Assembly (NCBI RefSeq): GCF_000934545.1
Contig: NZ_CP010554.1
Coordinates: 1,860,001 to 1,924,000, forward strand
Reading direction: 5' to 3'
DNA length: 64,000 bases
Source: Rugosibacter aromaticivorans
GTDB lineage: Bacteria; Pseudomonadota; Gammaproteobacteria; Burkholderiales; Rhodocyclaceae
The notes under the pieces were generated by a model, which was not told the DNA's origin, searched no databases, and saw only the letters and a program-made list of their open reading frames with translations. A program made the translations under genes and the position numbers. This document shows, one piece after another, positions 8,746 through 16,188 of the stretch; within the stretch, counting starts at the first letter, position 1; every line of letters starts with the position of its first letter.

Positions 8746-9553
8746 ACTCAAGCCGCTGGCGCTTGTGGTGAGTGCGCTGCAATCGGTAGCGCAGCCAGCG
8801 GGCATCGATTTCTTTTTGATGGGTGCTGCCGCACGCGACCTGATGCTGCGGTATGCACACAATATCGAGCCAAGCCGCCAAACCGAGGATGTGGATTTCG
8901 CGGTCATGCTGCGCGATTGGGAAGCCTTTGCCACGCTGCGCGCGGCCTTGATTGCGAGCGGTGAATTTCACGAACGCCCAGGCCCGGCCACGCATCGCTT
9001 GCGCCATCGCAGCGGCTTGCCGCTGGATATCGTGCCTTTCGGTGGCATTGAACGCGCGGATCGGACCATCGCCTGGCCTCCCGATCAAAGCACGGTGTTC
9101 GATTGTTTTGGCGCGCGCGAAGCATTCGAGGCGAGCGTATGGGTGCTGCTGCCCGACGACGTGTCGTTGCGCGTCGCGCCAATCCCGGCGCTGGCCCTGC
9201 TCAAGATAACGGCATGGCAGGATCGCAAGCTCACTTACCCAGGCCGCGATGCGCCTGACCTGCTGCTGTATCTGCGCAGCTATATGGATTGCGGCAACAT
9301 GGACCGCGCCGCCAGTGAGAATGGTGATTTGTTCGATGCCGATGACTACGATCATGAAGTGGCCGGCGCACAACTGCTTGGCCGTGACATCGCACGCCTG
9401 CTCGATGCACCTGCCATACGCCGTGTACTGGAAATTCTCTGGCCGGAGTCGGATGATCAGGGGCGCTTGCAACTGGCACAACAATCTGGCCTTGATCTCG
9501 AACATGCGCGCAGGTTGATCGAAGCAATGTGCAATGAACTTGCTGCTGTCTAG
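8708..9553 (+). CDS. AbiEii/AbiGii-like nucleotidyltransferase toxin
   Basis: 281 residues. The nucleotidyltransferase signature is visible: FFLMGAAARDLML, then TEDVDFAVM with the metal-binding D-x-D, and GLPLDIVPFGGIE as the third acidic strand. A region with LALLKITAWQDRK follows, as in other AbiEii-like proteins. Family members block growth by adding nucleotides to tRNA or similar RNA. The gene starts inside the antitoxin gene and is followed 39 bases later by the IHF-like gene, so all four genes of the group are probably co-transcribed. It would act in addiction or abortive infection. Confidence 0.8.
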   Translation: MTNISFDFSQKTELKPLALVVSALQSVAQPAGIDFFLMGAAARDLMLRYAHNIEPSRQTEDVDFAVMLRDWEAFATLRAALIASGEFHERPGPATHRLRHRSGLPLDIVPFGGIERADRTIAWPPDQSTVFDCFGAREAFEASVWVLLPDDVSLRVAPIPALALLKITAWQDRKLTYPGRDAPDLLLYLRSYMDCGNMDRAASENGDLFDADDYDHEVAGAQLLGRDIARLLDAPAIRRVLEILWPESDDQGRLQLAQQSGLDLEHARRLIEAMCNELAAV

Positions 9554-9592
9554 GATGGCAACGTCGCCAGCACATTCTGAGAAAATACCCGG

Positions 9593-9889
9593 ATGACAAG
9601 ATCAGAACTCGTTGAGCGCCTTTCACGCTACTACCCTTCCCTAACGCATGCAGACATCTCCGCTTCGGTATCGGTCATTCTTGATGCCGTCACCACCGCG
9701 CTTGCAAACGGCGACCGGGCCGAGATTCGAGGATTCGGGAGTTTTCGGCTCAATCACAGGCCATCAAGGATTGGACGGAATCCGAAAACAGGTGTGACAG
9801 TCAATGTGCCGGCGAAGATCGTGCCGCATTTCAAACCGGGGCTGGAATTGCGTGAACGCGTCAACTTGAGCCTGGAAATAAACAAATGA
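9593..9889 (+). CDS. IHF beta-like nucleoid DNA-bending protein
   Basis: 98 residues, full IHF/HU length. The N-terminus TRSELVERLSRYYPSLTHADI matches IHF-beta. The middle has VTTALANGDRAEIRGFGSF, and the beta-arm carries the RIGRNPKTG intercalation motif with the conserved Pro. It should bend DNA, alone or with IhfA. Housekeeping ihfB normally sits after rpsA; here it follows a nucleotidyltransferase toxin, so this is an accessory paralogue that could assist integrase, transfer or TA-promoter complexes. Its stop overlaps the next start (ATGA). Confidence 0.9.
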   Translation: MTRSELVERLSRYYPSLTHADISASVSVILDAVTTALANGDRAEIRGFGSFRLNHRPSRIGRNPKTGVTVNVPAKIVPHFKPGLELRERVNLSLEINK

Positions 9890-10083
9890 TGATGGACCAA
9901 CTGATGAGGGTCAAATCCCTCGAAACTTCTGCCAGCAAGAATTTTGAAGAAAAGCGTATTTCCAAGCAGGACAAGGACGATCTCGAAAAAGCAATTGCCA
10001 GGGAAGCAAAAAGCGGGTGGCAAGTAAAAGCACGAAGCCATGACTCGGAAGGCGTGCATGGAGTGACGCTGTTCCGGAGATAG
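9886..10083 (+). CDS. Small charged protein, unknown
   Basis: 65 residues starting within the stop of the IHF-like gene, so translation is probably coupled. It is rich in Lys/Glu/Asp, with a helical stretch (EEKRISKQDKDDLEKAIARE) and a C-terminus GWQVKARSHDSEGVHGVTLF that could be a small beta-hairpin. No cysteines, no signal peptide and no recognised domain. Confidence 0.6.
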   Translation: MMMDQLMRVKSLETSASKNFEEKRISKQDKDDLEKAIAREAKSGWQVKARSHDSEGVHGVTLFRR

Positions 10084-10219
10084 CCTCCGAATACTGAATG
10101 CTGTCTTGACCGACACTCGATCAGTACCAATTGGCTACCCACTGGGTAGCCAATTGAAAACTCTCGTTGGCACCAGCCTTGGATGTTGATGTCCGAAATA
10201 AAACAACATTTTTCGGACA
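10079..10219 (+). repeat. TA-flanking repeat, copy 2 (two perfect hairpins)
   Basis: This starts GATAGCCTCC and matches the partial copy at 6719. Hairpin a has 14-base arms (10128-10141, 10143-10156). Hairpin b (10190-10219) is identical to copy 1. It closes the AbiE-like group on the right. Confidence 0.9.
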
Positions 10220-10271
10220 AGGCAGCTTGGTAAACTAACAGCCGTCCCATTGCGCCTGCCGTCAGAGGCAC

Positions 10272-10312
10272 AAAAAAATGCGCCGGCCCCGTGGTCAACG
10301 GGATCGACGCAT
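10272..10312 (-). terminator. Intrinsic terminator of the gene at 10333-10722
   Basis: On the minus strand, an interrupted GC-rich stem (ATGCG...CGCAT outside, CCCGT...ACGGG inside) is followed by seven T residues (10278-10272). Confidence 0.75.
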
Positions 10313-10332
10313 CGTAGGGTTTCATCGAACGA

Positions 10333-10722
10333 TCAGCCCGCCGCCGGCTCCACCATCGCCTGAAGCCGCTCTATCACGCCGGGCTCGACGAAGACGCAGG
10401 TTTGATCGGCCGCGATCGGCACATTGAACACGGTGGCGAACGCCTCGCGTTTCAGGTGCGCCAGCCGACCCGTGCGATACGCCTGTTCCGGCTTCAAGCG
10501 ATCTCCCGGCAAGCCGCTGCGCTCTGGGTCGCATTCGACCATTGCAACAAAGCCATCATCGGACAGCTTCTGGTGTTCAGGGCACAGGCTCCAGCCCGTC
10601 GTCGTGTGGTGCTTCATGCTCGCGCACAAGCGCTTGTCGAGCAGAATGCTGCCGGTATCATAGGTGACGCCGCAGACCAGGCAGACGTGTTGTTCCAGTG
10701 AAACGTGCGATTTCTCGTTCAT
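10333..10722 (-). CDS. Cysteine-containing small protein of island backbone, unknown
   Basis: 129 residues from the ATG at 10722, preferred over 10728 because CCGGAG then stands 7 bases upstream. The N-terminal half has a zinc-ribbon-like pattern: CLVCGVTYDTG, then later LCASMKHHTT and LCPEHQK. The C-terminal half (FATVFNVPIAADQTCVFVEPG) looks like a small beta domain. This type of protein is common on plasmid/ICE backbones next to DUF736, ParB and RadC, but I know no function. It has its own terminator and a long leader shared with radC. Confidence 0.75.
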   Translation of the reverse strand: MNEKSHVSLEQHVCLVCGVTYDTGSILLDKRLCASMKHHTTTGWSLCPEHQKLSDDGFVAMVECDPERSGLPGDRLKPEQAYRTGRLAHLKREAFATVFNVPIAADQTCVFVEPGVIERLQAMVEPAAG

Positions 10723-10734
10723 GATCATTCTCCG

Positions 10735-11065
10735 GTTACTCGGGCGGAATTGCCCGGAACCGTTGCCAGCACGGCGCAGCGCAAGCCGTCAGGGGTCGCA
10801 GACGGCCGCAGGACGCGAGCACACGCAGTGCGCGCAGCCCTTGACGGCGAGCACGCCGTGGTACGGTGAAGGGAACAGCAAGACCGCCCCATCCATCGCC
10901 AACAAAAGCACGGACAGGCAAGCGGAGCGCGCAGGCCCGGCAGATCCATGCAGGGCCGGAGGCGTCAGGGATCAAAGCCGGATGGCCGTGATTCGGCACG
11001 AAGCGCGGGGCGTAGCCCACGAGCCCGACGGCGGTACGCCGGGACGCCAGAATGCCGCGATCATG
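10735..11065 (-). ncRNA. Long conserved leader, copy A (candidate radC-motif-like RNA)
   Basis: No gene is seen here. The sequence just upstream of the 10722 start closely matches the region upstream of radC (15311-15605). Shared blocks include GTCAGGGGTCG, GACGGCCGCAGGACGC, GCAGCCCTTGACGGCGAG, GGTGAAGGGAACAGCAAGACCG and CCCACGAGCCCGACGGCGG, as read on the plus strand. Conservation in an untranslated leader of unrelated genes suggests a structured RNA. The described radC RNA motif sits in just such positions, but I could not fold or search it. Confidence 0.55.
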
Positions 11066-11162
11066 ATTCTTCATTGTCCGCTTGCGGTAAACGCTTGAGA
11101 AACCTGCTGTGGCGGGCCTTAGCGTAGATCAACCAAATTCGGTGCTGGCGTCAACTTGAAAC

Positions 11163-11190
11163 AAAAAAACGCCCCGCCGCAGCGGGGCGT
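11163..11190 (-). terminator. Intrinsic terminator of the DUF736 gene
   Basis: A nine-base perfect stem (ACGCCCCGC / GCGGGGCGT) with a 4-base loop, followed on the minus strand by a run of T residues (11169-11163). Confidence 0.9.
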
Positions 11191-11204
11191 CCGGGATGCG
11201 ACGC

Positions 11205-11519
11205 TCAGTCGCCCTTGCTGCGCGACCAGATCAGATTGTGGACACCGTCCTCGCCCTCGACCATGCGGGCATAGAGGGTGGCCGGGAACGACGGGTCGTC
11301 GAGGGTCACCGACAGATAAGGCCGGGGCGGTTCCGCCTTGCTGAGTTTTTTCCACGCCGCGCCGATCTCGAAATTATTGCCGGCGACGATGCGGTAGTCA
11401 GGGGCGTTCTCGCTTTCCTTGGGGTTGGGAACCAGTTTGACCTTGACGTTGAGCGTCAGAGTGCGAACCGTGCCGGTGAAGCTGTCTTTCTGTGCAGTGA
11501 AGGTGCCGATGTTTGCCAT
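11205..11519 (-). CDS. DUF736 family protein
   Basis: 104 residues from the ATG at 11519, with AAAGGAG well placed upstream. It opens IGTFTAQKDSFTGTVRTLTL, has DYRIVAG, then IGAAWKKLS and YLSVTLDDPSFPATLYA, and ends near the stop with HNLIWSR. This is the complete DUF736 pattern: a small single-domain protein universal on proteobacterial plasmids and ICEs, molecular role unknown. It is monocistronic with its own terminator. It supports the view that this is an integrative-conjugative backbone. Confidence 0.93.
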   Translation of the reverse strand: MANIGTFTAQKDSFTGTVRTLTLNVKVKLVPNPKESENAPDYRIVAGNNFEIGAAWKKLSKAEPPRPYLSVTLDDPSFPATLYARMVEGEDGVHNLIWSRSKGD

Positions 11520-12120
11520 GATGTAAATCTCCTTTCGGTGGTGCAAGGTCGCGCCCATCGCGGCCTTGTCGGTGATCCGAAGGGCGAGGGTCGGGCGGGC
11601 TGCATCGCGCAGCGACCGCAACGCAGAGAAGGACCGGGAGGCACGAGAAATTTGACTCGCGAGGAAGCCGCAGGCGGGGAAATTTGTTGGGCCGGACGGT
11701 TGCCGCCATGAAGCCCGAGGCGCAGCCGTGCCCTCGCCAGGATTCACGACAAGCCAAGGCCGCTCCTGGGGGCGATCCTCACCGAAAAGCCTCATGGCTC
11801 CGGCCCCTGGCACAGGTGCTTCGCGGGTACGCATCCTGTCGCTGGCAAGGTCGGTTCCGTGCACCAAGGATGAACGCCCCATCGCATAGGCACCGGCATG
11901 ATCGGTGGCGGTGTGGTCGACTGAGCAAGGTGACGGTCAGTCGGTGCCGCCGTCGTTCCTGCCAACCTGACCGCCAGCGTCGGGGACGGCGCGCACAAGC
12001 TGGTGCAGCAAGGGTCTGTCGTACCCGGATGGCCCGCCATCGGCGGGGCGTACTTTAGTGCCGTTGACGATTTGGCCTTGGCCGTAAAAGCGCGCGCGGC
12101 AATCTTGCCGCGCGCGACGC
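11520..12120. other. Intergenic leader region upstream of DUF736
   Basis: About 600 bases without a convincing gene; the open frames present have no recognisable domain and no ribosome site. The DUF736 ribosome site lies at its left end. It is GC-rich with several short inverted repeats. Similarity to the other leaders is weak by eye. Confidence 0.5.
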
Positions 12121-12154
12121 AAAAAAATGCCCCGGTGGTTTTCCAGCGGGGCAT
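12121..12154 (-). terminator. Intrinsic terminator of the ParB-family gene
   Basis: ATGCCCCG and CGGGGCAT arms (12127-12134, 12147-12154) with seven T residues following on the minus strand. Confidence 0.85.
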
Positions 12155-12172
12155 CATGCGCTTGCTGTCGCG

Positions 12173-14131
12173 TCAGTCCGCAGCTTCGCCTGCCGCTGCT
12201 ACCGGCGCCGGAGATTGCAACATTGGCTGCAACATCATCGGCAGCCAGCCGCTACCCACCGCCAGCCGTTCGGCCTCGCTGGCAAGGTCGTTCTTCTTGA
12301 GCTTGAGTAGCCGCTCTGCATGCTCCGGCGCGAACACCTGCACCGCCTCGATGGCTTTGGCCTTCGACACATGAGCAAAGTAGCCGTCAGCGGTCGGCGT
12401 CCACCACGGGTGCATGTCGAGATTGACCGCTTGTGCCAGCGCGGCGGCGGGCTGCTCGTTCTCGCGCGAAGTTACCGCCCCCACGGTGGTCGCTACACAC
12501 ACCGCCAGCAGCGCCAATAATTCCTGCTGCGGCATTGCCAGCAACTCGGCAAACAGCATGTCAGCGTCTTGCGGCAGACGTTCTGCCCAAGCGTGCCGCA
12601 CCTGTTTCAGGCCGACCAGCGCGGGCGAGTGCGCGATGTCCGGCGCATCCTTATCCAGCCCGTCCTGCGGCGAAGCGCTGATATTGACCGGTGAATGACT
12701 CAGGCGGTGACCATCGAATATCACGCGCAGCGCGAGGCAATGCACTACTGCCACCAGCGCGACTTGAGGATGGCGCGCGACTTCTGCTTGCAGCCCTGCT
12801 GTGCGATGTGCACTCAAGCGCCGCGCCAGCTTTTCTGAAATGTGCAGCGTGGTGGGTTCCTGCGTCTCGTCTTCCCCGTTGCCGTTCGCTTTCGCTGTCT
12901 GCCGTTCCTGTGCCTTCAATGCCTTGGCCTCGGTCTCGTGCATCAAGCCGCGATGGATGGCAATCGCGCCCGCGTGATCGACGGTCACGATAGCCCCGGC
13001 CTGCGTCAGCGTTTCAGGTGCAAACACCAGCAGCGATTGCTCGATGGCATCAAGTTCCGCACTGAGCTTGTCGCTTTCCTCATCAAGTGCCTGCGCTTCT
13101 GCTTCCTCGATGTCCTCGGCCTCGCTGCCATTGAGCCTATCCTCAATGGCTTGCTGCCGTGCTTCCAGTTTGGCGATGCGTTTGGCCTCGGTTTTGTTGG
13201 GCGGGCGGCGGTCACGACGTGCCCGCTCGAACCCATGCAGTTCCGCCGACGTAATGCGCGGCACCACTTCAACCCACGCCCAACCTTCTGCACGAACGCT
13301 GTCAGCCACACTGGCGAGCTTGTCCTGCGCCAAGGTGTCCAACAATGACGCATCCATCAGGAACCGCCCTCGCGTATCGTCCGCAAACAAGTCGCGCCGT
13401 ATCCCACCGCCTGCCGCCTCGTAGGCGTCGATGCCGACGAAGCGCGCCAGCGCATCGCGCGCGCCGTCGATTTCGCGAGCAGTGAGATGTTCGCGCAAGG
13501 CCTGCGGGCTGCGTTGCCATTGCGGCGAGTCATAGAAGGCTTCCTCCTGCGCCGCGTGGTCGTCGGTAATGGCAAGTGCCATCAACTGATCGAGCGTCAC
13601 AGCATCAGCCCGGTAATCCGCCAGCAGACGCGGCGAGACGTTAGCCAGCTTCAAACGTCGCTGCACTACTAAAGGCGTGACGCCGAAGTCAGCGGCGATG
13701 TCTTCGATGGGGCGGCCCTCGGCCACCAGTGCGGCGAAGGCCTCGAATTGTTCGCCTGGGTGCATGGCTTCGCGCTGAACGTTTTCAGTCAGGCTCACGG
13801 TAAGGGCCGAGGCATCCGGCACCAGCAGGCAAGGGACTTCATAGTCTTTCGCCAAGCGCCGCCGCTTCGCCAGCAACTTCAATGCGGTCAACCGCCGTTT
13901 GCCTGCAACCACTTCGTAATGTTCGCCATCGCTTGATGCAATGACAGTGAGGTTCTGCAACAAGCCGACACGGGCAATGCTCGATGCCAGTTCGGGAATC
14001 GACGTGCCGCCGCTCTTGCGCACGTTGCGCGCCGAAGGCCGCAACTGCGACAGCGAGATCAGCAACAACTCCTGCGCCGCCACCGCAGCCGCTTGCAGGG
14101 CATGGGTTTCTGAAAGGTTAACGGTATTCAT
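12173..14131 (-). CDS. ParB/RepB/Spo0J-family partition-like protein (large)
   Basis: 652 residues, about twice chromosomal ParB. Residues ~25-115 form the ParB/sulfiredoxin nuclease-like fold (LSQLRPSARNVRK, VVAGKRRLTALKLL, VSLTENVQREAMHPGEQ). The HTH region (~125-215) includes DIAADFGVTPLVVQRRLKLA. A charged coiled coil covers ~310-375. The long C-terminal half is specific to plasmid/ICE ParB-like proteins and of unknown role. Such proteins are maintenance or DNA-processing factors of mobile elements; no ParA is in the window. AGGAG lies 7 bases before the start. It is monocistronic with its own terminator. Confidence 0.88.
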   Translation of the reverse strand: MNTVNLSETHALQAAAVAAQELLLISLSQLRPSARNVRKSGGTSIPELASSIARVGLLQNLTVIASSDGEHYEVVAGKRRLTALKLLAKRRRLAKDYEVPCLLVPDASALTVSLTENVQREAMHPGEQFEAFAALVAEGRPIEDIAADFGVTPLVVQRRLKLANVSPRLLADYRADAVTLDQLMALAITDDHAAQEEAFYDSPQWQRSPQALREHLTAREIDGARDALARFVGIDAYEAAGGGIRRDLFADDTRGRFLMDASLLDTLAQDKLASVADSVRAEGWAWVEVVPRITSAELHGFERARRDRRPPNKTEAKRIAKLEARQQAIEDRLNGSEAEDIEEAEAQALDEESDKLSAELDAIEQSLLVFAPETLTQAGAIVTVDHAGAIAIHRGLMHETEAKALKAQERQTAKANGNGEDETQEPTTLHISEKLARRLSAHRTAGLQAEVARHPQVALVAVVHCLALRVIFDGHRLSHSPVNISASPQDGLDKDAPDIAHSPALVGLKQVRHAWAERLPQDADMLFAELLAMPQQELLALLAVCVATTVGAVTSRENEQPAAALAQAVNLDMHPWWTPTADGYFAHVSKAKAIEAVQVFAPEHAERLLKLKKNDLASEAERLAVGSGWLPMMLQPMLQSPAPVAAAGEAAD

Positions 14132-14777
14132 GGTGATACTCCTGTTCTATGGAAAATGAAATAAAAAAACTGAAACAGAAAATCTCGCGGGTGATTCATG
14201 ACTTTGGTATCTGCATGCGCGCCCTCCTGTGGTGGTTAAAAAAAGTCGACCGGATTCCAAGATTCGGAGCCCGCCGTTGATGTGGTTTTGTTCGCCGTAG
14301 TGACCGGGATTGGTTGCCTGGTTCGTCACGCATCGCCGTCTTTCCTGAGTTCATCGCCCGCGAACAACCGGGCCGGTGGGGACTGGCGGTCAAGGAGGAA
14401 GCGCAGGGAGTGGTGCGGCCCGCAGCGCAGCGAGGACACGGCCCTGCGCGCCTTGACGGACAGGCAGCGCCGGCTACGGTCGCGGGAAAAGCGATGAAGG
14501 AGAGGAAAGCCGGATGACCGGCATACGGCTGCAATGGACAAGAAAGGCGACAGACAAACACCTCGCGGCGAGCGCAACTCGCGGGCAGCAGGCACGCCTA
14601 ACTGGGGAGAGCAAAGCGCGTAGCGCGCAATCGCCGCTGTGTGCTGGCCGATCTGGCGCAGCCTGTTCGGCGGGGCTTAGTGAGCAAAGGGGCGCCAAGC
14701 AACGCGCGGCGGGGTGGGCGTAAGCCGACCCCTGGAGTCCGCCGCCGTTGTCGCGCAGTTGATCACGCAGGCGCAGC
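14132..14777. other. Intergenic leader region upstream of parB
   Basis: About 650 bases with no supported gene. Around 14400-14500 a stretch (GCAGCGCAGCG, then TGCGCGCCTTGACGGACAGG, GGCTACGGT) resembles the shared leader blocks near 10750-10880 and 15330-15460. It is probably a diverged third copy of the leader element. Confidence 0.45.
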
Positions 14778-14799
14778 AAAAAAGGGGGCGAAGCCCCCT
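14778..14799 (-). terminator. Intrinsic terminator of radC
   Basis: AGGGGGC/GCCCCCT stem with a 3-base loop, immediately after the radC stop, followed by six T residues on the minus strand. Confidence 0.9.
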
Positions 14800-14802
14800 C
14801 GC

Positions 14803-15309
14803 CTACAGCAAACCCCGTTCGGCAAAACTCAGGATGTCGCCACCGGCGACAATCAGGTGATCCAGCAGTTTTATGTCCACCAGCGCCAGCGCCGTTTTCA
14901 GCGCCTGCGTCAGCAGCTCGTCGGCGCGCGACGGCTCGGTCGCACCACTTGGATGGTTATGGACCAGGATCAACGCCGCCGCGTTGCGCACCAAGGCCTC
15001 CTTGACCACCTCGCGCGGATAGACCGATGTCTGGCTCACCGTGCCGCGAAACAATTCGACGTAGTCGATCAGACGATTCTGCACGTCGAGCGCCAGCACC
15101 GCGAACACTTCGTGCTCCAGCAGGCCCAGCTTGACCCGCAGGAAATCGCGCACCACCTCCGGCGAACTCAGCACTTCGCAATTGCGCATCTGTCCGGCCA
15201 GTACCCGCCGCGCGGCGGCCAGCACTTCGTCGGCATTGGCCGGACGGTAGTCGCCCGCGACATCGCGCACGAGCAGAGAAGAATCAGAAGAATGAGAAAA
15301 TGTCGACAT
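14803..15309 (-). CDS. radC: RadC family JAB-domain protein
   Basis: 168 residues from the ATG at 15309. This is the short mobile-element form of RadC, which lacks the N-terminal HhH domain. The JAMM/JAB metal site is complete: Glu in [11 protein letters not shown], then [16 protein letters not shown] with H-x-H...S...D. The C-terminus [22 protein letters not shown] is typical. Its biochemical role is unproven; it is common on ICEs and plasmids beside anti-restriction and maintenance genes. It has its own terminator and a conserved leader. Confidence 0.93.
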   Translation of the reverse strand: MSTFSHSSDSSLLVRDVAGDYRPANADEVLAAARRVLAGQMRNCEVLSSPEVVRDFLRVKLGLLEHEVFAVLALDVQNRLIDYVELFRGTVSQTSVYPREVVKEALVRNAAALILVHNHPSGATEPSRADELLTQALKTALALVDIKLLDHLIVAGGDILSFAERGLL

Positions 15310-15310
15310 G

Positions 15311-15605
15311 ATCGGCTCCGGTATCGGGCGGGATTGCCCGGAACCGGCGCAGCACGCCGCAGCGCAGCCGTCAGGGGTCGTAGACGGCCGCAGGACGCCA
15401 GCGTGCAAAGCACGCGCAGCCCTTGACGGCGAGAACGGCGTGATAAGGTGAAGGGAACAGCAAGACCGCTCCACCACGACACTTCCCGCTTTGCAAGCAA
15501 GCGTAGCGCGCAGGCGTCAGGGATCAATGCCGAACGGCCGCGACCTGGCGCGGGGCAACGCCCACGAGCCCGACGGCGGAACGCCGGACGCCCGATTGGG
15601 GTCTT
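15311..15605 (-). ncRNA. Long conserved leader, copy B, upstream of radC
   Basis: This is the partner of the leader at 10735-11065, with the same blocks in the same order. It lacks the inserted segment near 10935-10965 of copy A and ends at the radC start. No gene is supported here. Position and conservation fit a structured 5' UTR such as the described radC RNA motif. The rest, up to 15723, shows only promoter-like spacing sequence. Confidence 0.6.
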
Positions 15606-15723
15606 GCAGCGGAACACGGCCTGCCCGCCTTTTCCCAATGTGCAAAAATCAGCCACGCCGCACCGCACTTGACACCGGGGCCGGACTTCTCATACCCTTA
15701 CCTCGCCTCTACCCGTAAATGAA

Positions 15724-16116
15724 ATGCGCCTAACCCGAAAAAACCGCCTTGTCACCGCGTTGTACACGCTGTTCAGCCTGCTGTTCATGCAGTTGGCTGT
15801 GTCGGCCTATGCGTGTTCGGGTGTGCCGTCGGGTGACATGGGTGGCAGCGTTCAATCCATGTCCGGCATGGATCAGAGCGGATGTCAAAAGTCGAATCAG
15901 GATCAGGGCAATCTGTGCAAGTCCCACTGCGAGAAATCCTCCCAGTCGGTTGATTCGGTGTCTCATGCAACGCCCGATGCGCCAGTATTGCCGCTGCTCA
16001 CAGTCACTTCCCGGCTTGACGCTCATCTGCCGAGCGCTAGCAATCTACAAGGCGCCCTGTTCGCCGGTATTGCTGCCCCACCCCCTTCGCTACGCTTCAG
16101 CGTACTGCGTATTTGA
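15724..16116 (+). CDS. Small secreted Cys/Met-containing protein, first gene of the Cu/Ag locus
   Basis: 130 residues. The N-terminus (RKNRLVTALYTLFSLLFMQL then AVSAYAC) is a signal peptide. The mature part has Met and Cys residues (DMGGSVQSMSGMDQSGC) and an NLCKSHCEKS motif. It is therefore probably periplasmic and could sense or carry Cu/Ag ahead of the pump genes. Its layout (short signal-peptide protein, Cys pair, just before the outer-membrane component) parallels the CzcI-like genes of the other two pumps. I do not recognise a named family. Confidence 0.65.
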   Translation: MRLTRKNRLVTALYTLFSLLFMQLAVSAYACSGVPSGDMGGSVQSMSGMDQSGCQKSNQDQGNLCKSHCEKSSQSVDSVSHATPDAPVLPLLTVTSRLDAHLPSASNLQGALFAGIAAPPPSLRFSVLRI

Positions 16117-16138
16117 TCTTCCAGTAAGGCCTCGGTTC

Positions 16139-16160
16139 GTTGCGTCGTCATCGACGCAAC
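16139..16160 (+). promoter_or_regulatory. Nine-base-pair hairpin between the small secreted gene and cusC
   Basis: GTTGCGTCG and CGACGCAAC with loop TCAT, 29 bases before the cusC start. There is no T-run. It could attenuate or stabilise the message, or limit read-through into the pump genes. Confidence 0.6.
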
Positions 16161-16188
16161 GCCATTCGCTTTCACTGGGAGATTTTTC

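Noticed and set aside
7666..9505. Long minus-strand frames (7666-8622 and 8540-9505)
   Set aside because: They are antisense to the AbiE-like pair, whose plus-strand proteins are clearly recognisable.
10735..11074. Protein-coding frames on the minus strand in the leader
   Set aside because: The same nucleotide blocks occur upstream of radC but the encoded peptides differ between copies, so conservation is at the nucleotide level.
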